DNA of 64,000 bases from assembly GCA_903813345.2 (NCBI GenBank), contig CAIIXF020000002.1, positions 4,194,001-4,258,000 on the forward strand, read 5' to 3'. The position numbers and the translations under genes were made by a program. The DNA comes from Owenia fusiformis. Its lineage: Eukaryota; Annelida; Polychaeta; Sabellida; Oweniidae. Each line of letters begins with the position of its first letter. Position 1 is the stretch's first letter. Positions 44,301 to 56,300 of this stretch are shown in pieces. Under the pieces are notes generated by a model. The model did no database searches. It worked only from the letters and a program-made list of their open reading frames with translations, and had not been told where the DNA came from.

Positions 44301-47300
44301 AAAAAAATACAATATTTGCAATCTACTCTTAATTGCCTTTCATTTGAGTATAATAAAGCTATACTTCAGAAAGATCTAAAAATTAGCGAAAATTTCTGTT
44401 TTCCTGTCCCCCCATACATGGCCCCTGGGGGTCAGGATGAAAAACACAGAATATATGTGAAATAGATAAATGTTGTGAATACACTTCCAAAATTTCAAAC
44501 AATAATATTAATTACTTTGGTTTAGAATGAAACATTTATGATTTTTGCGAAAAAGTCCCGTCATTTTTAAAGCGGCGGCCATCTTGAAAAATTTTTTTTT
44601 TGCGTAAAACTATTCACCAATATACATCTTTCCACTAAATATGAAAAAAATCTGTCAACTAATATTTGAGTTATCTTCCGGACAGACGGACGGACTGACT
44701 GACTGACTGACTGACTGACGGACTGACAGACTGACGGACAGACGGACGGAGGGCTTCACTATATCCCTAACGAACTTCCTTCGTTGGGATAACAAGGGAT
44801 GAAGTGTTTTACCTGAGTTTGGTTGGAATAGGGTTTTTGTTGATCAGAGACTTAGCAGCATCATTCATCTGAAAATGAAACAAACACATTTTACACCCCC
44901 AAAATGCAATCTGAATTTCAACACTGTTTCGGTGCCATTTCGGCACCAAATGGACTGACTAGTCCGGTGGCAAATTTTGGTGTCGAAAGGTTTCGGTGCC
45001 GGAACGGTGTCGAAACGGTGCTCGAACAGAGCCGAATTTTTTCGATGCCGAAACGGCGGCAAATTATATTGGCTGTGTAGGCCTATAAATCTTGAATTGA
45101 ACTGACAGTCGTCCATATCTTCAAATATCTTACAAGAAAATAGAAATCAATTTTATGGGCATGCCGTGTCTTGAATCATTCATTGCTGGTAACAAGGCCC
45201 AGGAACATGTATAAAAATTGAGTTGAATACACCAAGTAAAGAGCTTTTTACTTGGTGTATTCGACTCAATTTTTATACATGTTCCTGGGACTATGGCTGG
45301 TAATTATGATTGGTTGGGACTCATAGGACACCATTTCTCAATACAAAAAATTAAGATTCTTGAAAATTCAACAACATATCAAATACATTTCAACTGGACT
45401 TCAAAATATTTTTATCAATAACTTACCTCAACAAACGACATTGGGAATATTCCAATTCTATCAGACATTTTGCCCTCTGCCCAATTGGAATCGACTCTCT
45501 TGATGACCGTAACCATCTCATCCTGAAGTAAGAAATGTTATGTTTTACTTTATGATTTAACCACATGATAATGCATGAGTTACCTTGTATACACTTAATC
45601 AAAGACATCTGGCCAAGATCTGGCACCCAGCCGATTGAGTGTTTTGATCAATATTGTATTCATTTTTAACAAAATACTCAATCGCTCGGGCGCCGAAGAG
45701 AAAATCGGAGCAAATGTGACTCAGGCATTAGACATGTATTTTAGAGAAAAAGAATCCAAGAGGCACAAAATAGTAAAAAATAATAATAAAAAAAACAGTT
45801 TGGCGCCATGCATCAATCTAAAAGCATTTAAAATAGGGTTTATTTCCACTGTCAAATTGGAATGTCTACCAAAAGATTAACGACATGTTATGAACTGGTG
45901 AGGTTATAATGGATTCAAAGTGCAAAAATGGATGAAAAATTCTCCTAAATAATCAATGTGTTTTAAGTATCTATAAATTTCCTGATTTTTTTTTTAAATC
46001 GACTATTGCTTACCTTTTTAAAAGTCAGACAGTCTTTTTCATTTTCTCCATCATTCAGCTGGAAATCATATAAAGCTTTGGCTTGTGGCATCTCCTGCGC
46101 CAACGGAGTAATGATCTGCAATAGAGAATATGAAAATATCAGCTGGAAATCATATAAAGCTTTGGCTTGTGGCATCTCTTAGGCCAATTGAGTAATGATC
46201 TGCAACAGAAAATATCAGTTTCAAAACAATGATCAGTGTTTCTTTTCATGTGGTTTGGGATAGCTGTTTTTTGCTGTGTTGTATTGTATTGTATTGTATT
46301 TTATCTTGGTGACCGTCATATTTGGCGAGCAATACCTCATTGGTATATTCCGTATTTACGCATTTTTTTACATTCGAAGACAGAGCTAGAAACCTCTCCT
46401 TGGAGAAGCCCTGTGTTCTTTTGTGTGCATGGGTACATAGACATACAAGTACACACCAAAGCCTTTTATATGAGTCAGGAACCACTCAGTCAAACACCCA
46501 GAATTACATAACACACAAACAAACTTGTCTGAACCAGGAATGGAACCCGGGGCCAAGCGATAGTGGTAACCTTGACTCTGCCACTGAGCCATAGCGGGTG
46601 TTCTGGAACAATTTTTGATCCTTTTCTTTTGTCACAGGTGCATATTATTAGTCAGGCATCAAGCTCCTGTAGGTATTCCTCATCCTCTCAACCACAACTT
46701 CCAGTTTTCTAAGTGGAAAAATCATGGGCATCCCCAGGGGATAGGATGGGGGTATGCATTGGGTGTGACTGGAATTTTCAAGTGCAAGCTATGATGATAT
46801 AGATGTAGACGCACCCCTTGGGAAAACCTGGGGGCAAATCCAAATCTTTTTAACATGTGGATAGAATGGTTGAAGTTACATTTTCTTTGTCCTTCAAAAC
46901 AATTATCGAGGCCCAATATTATGTTGATATTAATCGCATCTTTCTGTTGATACCTATAGTTCCTGCTGAGGTAATTACTTTTTAATTGAACAATCAGACA
47001 AGAACGCGGAGGGTCTGTGCGTCCGAGCTGATCACTGGAGATAATGAAACATAACGTAAGATCATGTTAGTTCCGTTTAAAAACCATACAGTAATCAATT
47101 GCTTATAGGTACGCGGACTAGTTTTTAAGGTAATCAAAATCTCAAACCAACATTTTCAAATCTCAGTTTGGCAAAAAAATAGTCACACAGGAAGAATAAA
47201 AGCTCAATTAAAAATGTAAAAAAGTCACACAGGAAGAATAAAAGCTCAATTAAAAATGTAAAAAATAGTCACACAGGAACAACAAAAGCTCAATTAAAAT

Positions 47301-50300
47301 CATTAACAACAGAGTTAGTAGTTATCAAGCACACATAGCCAAATATAAGTGGCACAATATTATCAGTCAATTATGCACAAGGAGCAAAGGGGGGGGGGGG
47401 GGCTATATACATTTGGTGTAAAAAGGTCCCCTTAAGTACATCCTCAGTTCTCCATGTAAAATTGTTTTTGTCTTTACTATATACCAAGTATAATTATTAA
47501 CCTTAATATGGTTAGAACAGAGGCATAATTCAAATTTTTGCCCAAAATTTCATAAATTTTACTCAAAATTGATTATACAATCTGTTTATATATGATTGTT
47601 CTGCCAAAAGGACCCCTGGAGCAAAAATCGTTTATTACCATTAACAGTAAGTCATTGATTTAAAGTAGACCCTAGGAGAGGATAGAGCCCCATCATCTAG
47701 CCACAGGTCACCCTCTGGGTGTTAAAGATGATAACATTTTTACATTGGGAATGGAGTGCCTAGTCTTGCTCAAAGACTGTATCCACCCCCCCCCCCCGTC
47801 ATCTTCACTCTCTTTACCTGGCAATATATATAATATATCTCTCTAGAGAGAAGGATAAAAGGGGGGGGGGAGTACAGGGTCTTTTAAGCAAGACTATGGA
47901 GTGCCGATAGGGCAATGCATTGACCACCAATCGATTTGATATGATAGATTAACATATCTCTAGAGCCTATATATACATAAGCTGTAAAACTTCAAAACAC
48001 GCAGACAGCAATGAACCACTGAGCATATGTTCAATTCAAATCCAAAGAAGGAATCTGTTACAGACAACAAACGTTGACCACCAACACGGATCGCCATCCA
48101 CAAAATGTTGGAGACCATAACAATATGTCTAACATACTAAAGCCAGGAATAGACTTATTATGAATGTGTGAAAACAGGTTTCTATCATTATATAAGTCGG
48201 GTGACCCAATGCGATAATCTACCTGTACATAAGTATTAAGTTGGGGTGAACAATTGTGTATTGTTTACCTGTACATAAGTATTAAGTTGGGGTGAACAAT
48301 TGCGTATTGTTAACCTGTACATGAGTATTAAGTTGGGGTGAACAATTGTGTATTGTTCACCTGTACATAAGAATTAAGTTGGGGTGAACAATTGTGTATT
48401 GTTCACCTGTACATAAGTATTATGTTGGGGTGAACAACTGCGTATTGTTTACCTGTACATAAGTATTAAGTTGGGGTGAACATTGTGTATTGTTTACCTG
48501 TACATAAGTATTAAGTTGGGATGAACAATTGTGTATTGTTTACCTGTACATAAGTATTAAGTTGTGGTGAACAATTCTGATTGTTTACCTGTACATAAGT
48601 AGCAGGGAAGAAGCCATGTAGTCCGCCGTGCTCTCCATGGAACCAATTTTCATCAACCTGTTTTCTCAAAATAACAATGTCCCCCTTCTTAAATGTCAGG
48701 TCCCTGAAAAATATGAAGCAGAATATTAAGGGTATTGTGAATATATGAAAGAAATATGAAGGGTATTATGGAATACTAAGTTTTTGTTTAAAAATGGAAA
48801 GCTTGGAAAAAGGAATGAGAAGATGCATTTATTTAAATGTTTTTGAAAAAATTGACTTTTTGGGAAAAAAGATTTTGTAAAAATCAAAAATATGGAAATA
48901 AAATATGGAGATGAACAGGGAAAATGATTTTTTCAGCAGGAATTTTTTCAATATAAATTATATTTCCTGGTGTTATTCCCCGAATAAGTAAAAGTATAAA
49001 TGTACTATACACATACCCTGGTTCTTTGGCATCATAGTTATACAGTGCTTTAGCACATGGCTGATTGATAGCTGGTACAACCTGAAACACAACAACATAT
49101 GGGATATCAATAAAATGATGCATGTTATAAATGATTATGCTTTATCATATGGGTTGTATATATTAGTCTTGCTTCAAGGCTCTCATGGGCGTAGCGCTAT
49201 ATTTCTAAGTAGTACGCCACCGCGGGAACAATAGTTGAGCGAAGCAAAAAACTAGCATTTAGGGAAGTCTGGGGGTTCTCCCCCAGGAAAATTTTGAAAT
49301 TTGATTGTATTTAGAGCGAATTTGCAACCATCTGGTACGCCTGTGCGTACCCAGCGTACTGGGCGCTACGCCTATGGCTCTGGAAACACTCCTTTTCTTT
49401 ACCTATTTGTGTATGAGGAATGGAGTCAAGTAGTGAAACATATTCCGCAAACATAAGTTTGAATTATACAGATATGTTATTTAAATCATTTTCGATATAC
49501 CTTTTTCAACTTTTCTAAAAAAGTGTGGGCCAAATTTCCATTGATGCCATGTTAAAATTCTTTAAAACCTTGGTTTATTCATGCGACAACCAAAAGTTTC
49601 CTGATTAATCACAATGTGTACATAACAGTCAACCCGCCATTTCAGTTAAAAATAGATTCAACGAATGCTTTTTGATAAATTGTTAAATAAAGTCAAGTGG
49701 CTATCGTAAGTTTTTAACATGGAAGCTTATGGCAGTTTGGCCCACACAAAAGGAATAAAAACAAGTAGTGACATCTATTGGTACTTTCTGGAAAAGTTGC
49801 TTGGAAAGTCTGATTTGAAATTTTTTTATATTATACTGAAATTAATAGTGAAACATCATTCCAATATAAAATTGCTGATTTTTTTAACAGTAGTTACCGA
49901 AGTTTCAATATGGAGTACAGCATTATAGCAAATTTCACACGTACGTTTTTGATACAAATTACTTATTACTTCAAAATTCAAGGGAACGTCACTATGTCAC
50001 AATCTCAGTGTTATATGCGTCATTCGAGGTTTCACACCTCATTACGACAATTGCTTCTGCTATAAAACTGACATTCAAATAGAATCTACCAATAGAGGAA
50101 AAAGAACATACAAGAAGCAACATCAACAAATCAAAGAATATTCGCGAATCATTTCAACAAGATTTGAAACATTTTTCTCTTGTTTCAAGTTAACTTCAAC
50201 CTGGCCAGTCTCAAATAGAATTGTTGAACTGAAATAATAAACGTAAAATGGAAGCCATGATGCCGTGCAAAACAGAGACAATAAATATAAAAGAAGCTTG

Positions 50301-53300
50301 GACGCAGAAACAAGAACGCAAAAATAATCTGAGTATCGCACTGCCTACGATTCAGAAAAAAAGGAACCTCACAGGTGTCTCGCAAAATCAGAATGACAAA
50401 TTTGGGGGCAAGAAAAAAGGTAATGACTTCTCAAAAGATCGACGACCATCAAAATGTAAAGAAATTACATTAAAATTGACAAGGATGAGCACAAAAAGTG
50501 GAACGGAACATTTTATAACAAGTATGACTGAACGAGAAATCTCCGATAGTACGGACAGCTGTAGTGGAGGCAACCTGACCCCATTAATGGAACGATTCTT
50601 AGCAGACTCCACTAAGGAAAATATGGCCTTTAAAAATAGAAGGACAAGTATACAGAGACGAATTGGATGTAGAGATGAATACAAAGAAGAAAAATCGTGC
50701 TCCATGACAAAAGGAGAGATTGAGGCCTTCACCGAACAAGAAGGTATTTTATCTTTCTACTCAAGTGCTAACGCGAGCACTTCAGCCGCAAACTCTGAAT
50801 GGCAAGATGTTAAGGGGTCACTTTACCCCCAATTAACAAACAGAAATCTTCACGTTCCTCAAAATCAATGGACATAAAATCAGAAACAAGCCCGACATAT
50901 AACTATCGAAAATGCAGTAACAGTGATTCATCAGGTGCCTCACAAATACCGAATTCACCGATCTACTCGGACGTAAGTCTTAATGGCCTATTCTGCTCTG
51001 AGGGAACATATAGCACTGCCTCATTATCGCCAATGCTATCGGTGATTAATCCTGAGGATCCCGTCTCTCCTAGCCAATTAGATGTTACCACTCACAAATA
51101 TCCTCGACGAAATTCAGAGAACAATACTACAGAATCTGAGCATCATGGAGTTTTCCCTCGCTGTTTCTCAATGTGCTGCCTTTCGAGAAATTCAGACCGG
51201 AGACATTCACTATATTCTGATGAAGAGATTGACAATTGTCGTTGTATAAAAAGTCTTCCTAACATTGATAACATGTGTCATAAATCAGGGTCTACACGTG
51301 TCAACAGTTTCAATTCTTCCCGTGGCCAAACTTCTACACGTGTCAACAGTTTCAATTCTTCCTGTGGCAGAACTAAATACAAAACGAAAGATAATTAAGA
51401 TAAACTTCAATATATTGATCAATATTCATGTAAATAACTCTATATTAACACATTTGTAATAATTATCAGTTGTAAATACAGTGGTACATTGAAAAATGAA
51501 ATTCTTGTACATATTGGATAAATGATAACAATTCACAATTTTAAATATTTTAGCTTGTGATTAGCCATACACCCCCTGGGATGTCTTTATCACTGTTATG
51601 TAGATATGTTTTTAATAAATAAATTAAAAAAATAAAATAAAAATAATTACAAAGTCTAAAATATGCCCCGTCTTCTATTGACTGATTTCTTCAACATTAA
51701 ACAGACAATCATAAAGAAGAGGAGGGAAACCCCCGGAGCTTTAATGCCGACAGACATATTACATCTCTTTATTCTCACTAGTTAGTTCTTGAATATAACA
51801 CATTGATGTGATCAGAAATAAACATAGTTTTATTTGAAGCATTATTAGAAAATTTTGAATACGCTATTTTTGTTTGTCGCTTTTGGACCGATCAGGATGG
51901 TGGGGCATCTCAATACAGATTTACATTATAGACGTACGTCATCTTTGAACCCTGGGGTTTCTCTCCCTCTTATCATAAAGGAATAATCCAGGTTGAATTC
52001 CTTTGTTCCCTTTGCAAAAATATTATGTTTTCATAATGCCTTAATTTCCACTAAACACCCATATGCATTAATCATCAAAGAGATCAATATGAATTTCTGT
52101 GTCTGTTATGATGAGTTTAATCCTATTAGAAGATGATTGTTTCATGTTACAGACAGCTGGGGAAGTGTTGTAATCTGCTACAAACACATGAAAATTTGCC
52201 AAGTCTGAATACTCTTTATATCCACAACTTAACAACACTATCCTCTAACAATGCAGATGATTTACAATTTTGATGCTGTCATGTTATCTTGCAGGTCCTA
52301 ATGTGTAACAAGTTTCGATTTGAAATTCTAGGTACTATGGGTCATTCTGATAATCACATTTTTTCACACCAAGGCCAAGGGACATGATAATATTAGACTA
52401 AGGAGAAAGCAGCTCGGCTTTGACCTTATCGAGAATGCAGCTCATTCACAAACTTGACAAAATCCTCATGGTTTTTTGGCTTGTATAAAATAACTGTCAC
52501 ATTAGCTATGTGGGCTCACCTTATAATTTTGGGCATTACTTTTTTAATAAATTAATCACTTTTTGTATTTTGTATGATGGGAGATATCTTGCTGTAAAAC
52601 TATTTGTTTTGACCACCGTGTATCCATGCCATGCTATCTCCTCTGCTCTACGGTGGCGAACAGTGACCCTACATGGCCTAAAGCCGTAGTCACATTTGCT
52701 CTACAGCGGTCGTATGGCAGCCGTAGATTCAAAAAATCGTTACATCTCATTCTGATACTCATAGCATCTTTCTGTTTCACCTGAAACAGGGCTGAGGATA
52801 TTTGAGTTGTCATGGTTTATCATGATGGTTACATCTAGTGATGTGATGTACATGGTACTGCTTACCATTATATTTAGTGCTAGTGCTGCATATTTCTCTT
52901 GATTTTGAGAAGCTACAGCTGCAGTAGATCAAATGTGACTGAGGCATGGGTGTGATAGCTCCATAAGGGACCAGACAGACAGTCATTATAGGACAAAAAA
53001 CTGTCTCCCTAATATAGCAAGATCTATTTGGTATACCAGGCCCATAGCCAGGATTTGCCAAGGGGGTTCACTTTTTGAAAAATTCCAGGGGGGGTTCACT
53101 TGTGATAATTTTAGTCCAAAAATGGCCAAAATCACTTAAAAAGTGCTCAGAATGGTGAAAAACTGCATAATTTTGAAAGATTTTTTGGCCAGGGGGGGGG
53201 GGGGGTGCGCTCCTACCCATCGAACCCCCTCTGGTTATGGGCCTGTTTACTGTATCCTATTTCATTCATAGAAATACAGTTCAGATAAACAGAGTTAATA

Positions 53301-56300
53301 GATTAGTTCTAGTGATGGCCAGTAGCATAACACTGCTAATTACTACAACAGACAAAACTAAAGCTCTCACAAAATATTGCAGTACATATATCACATGGAA
53401 ATAGTGTCTAAAATGCATATTATCTATTATTACTACTTTTTGGAAATACTTTAGATGAGTCACTCAAATTTTGGAGTGAGAACCCCTTGATTTTGTTACA
53501 TTTTAATAATACAAGTATTTCCTTCTGTTTGGAAACTTGATTTAATTTGTTTTATTTAATGAGGTAACTGGAGAAAAATAATATAACAGTAAATTTCAGA
53601 AAACAAGTCTACAAAATTACCATCCACAGTTGCAATCTCTCTCAATAACCCCCCCCCCTTACCCATTTCTCAAAATGATAAATATCTCTACAAGGGTAGA
53701 ATAAAGCCATGCCACCCAGAGTATGTATAAGTGTGATGCAATTTGGATTGAGTTACACGGACTTCCTCCAGACCACCTCACAAACTTCCTTGTGGATTTG
53801 TGTGAAAAAGGAAGAGTATGCTATCTGTTTATTTACATGTCTTCTTGGAGAGATTCCTAAGTTCTAGAAGAGATTTCAACATATGATTCAACTAAGTAGG
53901 CAATAACAAGCTTCAGCTTGTGCTTTAAAATTACTTAATATGCAGTTGAAAATTATGTGATTTTTCTACCCTGAGCGCAGAGCTTCATTGTGAGATCCAC
54001 AGCCTTTACTATCCTTTTGGAATAGTTCAAAAGCGTTAGGTAAAGAGAGACTCTGATAAATCAGAATGGCAGAGCTTAGCTTTACTTAAATAAGGAACCT
54101 CTGAACAACATAAGACAGTTTTACAGTTCAGAGACCTTCGTCCCCATCCCTCTTCTAATACTGGTGGCCATCACAGCCCAGATCATAAATCAATTCAAAC
54201 CAGCCATGCTGACATTTTTTAACCTATCAATGAGCAGAAACAAACATGTTTAATACGGAGGCCTATGGCAGTCTGGCCCACACAAAAGGAATAAAAACAA
54301 TAATAATGTTTTATATTGGTCAATACTGGATAAACAATGGTTCATAGGAAATGACCAGAAAATTGTCCTTCTGGTAACGACAAGCTGTGATTGACCCGGT
54401 GAATCTATCAAAGGATCATCTGTAACTCAAAAGGTATAGATGAAGCCATCTTTTGAGAAGCAAAATGAAAAGAATGTGAAAAGTTTTGATTTTGCTACCA
54501 GAAGAGAAATTTGAAAATCATAAAATAAGAAGGCTTTCATCAATTGAACATTAGGTGAATTTGAAAGGGGAATATACAGGGTGTCTATAAAATCTCTTTC
54601 CATAACAATACTAAGTCTGTGTAAGGTGGGAAGAGACTTTATGGACGCCCTGTAGACAGTCTGTGGTTTATTGAGATTTATTACAAATAATCTTTCTATA
54701 CAGCCAAATACCCCATTCCTCTTAAAAAGTCATTTTCCCCCAATTCCTCCTAAAAAGTAATTTCCCTCAAACAAAAACATACAGTTAGTATCATGATAAC
54801 ATTTACAGGGTGGCAAAGTTGAGTTGGTATATTATACATTTAAAACTGTCATCCTGATTGTACATTTCAAACTTCTATTCCTCTACAATGTCAATGATTT
54901 ATATCCATTTTCTTACATTTCTTATACTCAATGAAGTAAGGATCTACTGAATATATACTTAGATTATACTGATATTTCCGTTTTAACTCTACAATTAAAA
55001 ACATAATTCCTGTGAAATTTTACTCATGGGAGGATATCAGTTGTTTTATAAACAGTTCCAATCTTTGTACAACTTTCCAGCTCAAGTTCGGTTCTAAGTT
55101 ATCCTGGCAAAAATAATGATCAATTTGGTGAATAAATACTCTGCTTTGGCTTACTACTACAGGTTTAAGTTGGCTAAAGTTACATGTTTAAAACAGCATT
55201 TATCAGTCTAGTATAATTATATCCTGCAGTGTAGATCTGGTTTTCGCACTGTAAAGTTACTTGATGCTTTGCACTCTTGCAGAGACCATGTGGCAAAGTA
55301 TATATGGGAATGACTAAAATTGCTCAAGCAAAAAGGGAAAACACCTGGAGCTAGCTAAAAAAAGAAAACCCTTGCACGGTAAAACCTGGAACTGACAGAA
55401 TAAAGAAAACCCTTTATAAAACTTCAAACTGGCAAAAATGTTCCCATTGAAAACCCAGTTCCTACATTGAAATCTTTCGTGTTTAGCACCTCTAGTTATT
55501 TCATAAACCAAAATGCTCATCTACTAAATCAACAATTCCTAAAATGTTAACTGAGAAACAAGAAAGTATTGAAATGAAAATATTGCACTAAAAATCATAA
55601 AATGTTATACTAAAACAAAATAAAATCATCCACATAAAAAAATCCTCGGGAGACGATTGAAACCCTTATAACCTTAATTCAACAAAAAAGTAAAACTGGT
55701 TAGAAAACGATTGAACATGAAAATGTGGATATGTATAAAAAAAATAAAATAAAGAAAACGAAGAAGAAATTCAGTTATTACTAGTTTCATTTTAAATCTT
55801 CAGATAACTGTACATGAAATTGCATTATGACGTAATAAATAAATTTTTGTATATATTTTATTTTTTCATGAACATCCAGTATAAAAAGTAAAACACAAGA
55901 CTGGTTAAAAACTGAAAATACTAATATTTTAAAAATTATCTGAGGATGCAACCCTTTTGACAAAGAAGATGGTAGGTACATTACTTGACCAGGTCATCCT
56001 CCCATGCTTTGATGTAGAAATATATTCTAATACAGACAGTGAATCTTATTTGAACTTGAGGCTTTAGCTTTTGCTGAACTATAATTTGCAAGATGTATGA
56101 TACAGCTTATTTAACTAATGGACTGTGGCTGTTGATTATGGCAATATATCTCTCCATATAATTTCACCCACATATTACCGACAAAAATAACAAACCTTGA
56201 CAACTTTCTTATTTTAAAGAAGTTCAAACTAATATCATATTGATTAAATAACATTGTTATAATATAGATTTTGTTTTCACCCGAGTACTGCAACAATGAT

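Noticed and set aside
46236-46594. Overlapping ORFs of 68-91 codons
   Set aside because: They cover the tRNA-derived SINE-like unit and a TGTATTGTATTG repeat; no coding signal.
50388-50732. 114-codon minus-strand ORF
   Set aside because: Antisense shadow of ORF A; no independent support.
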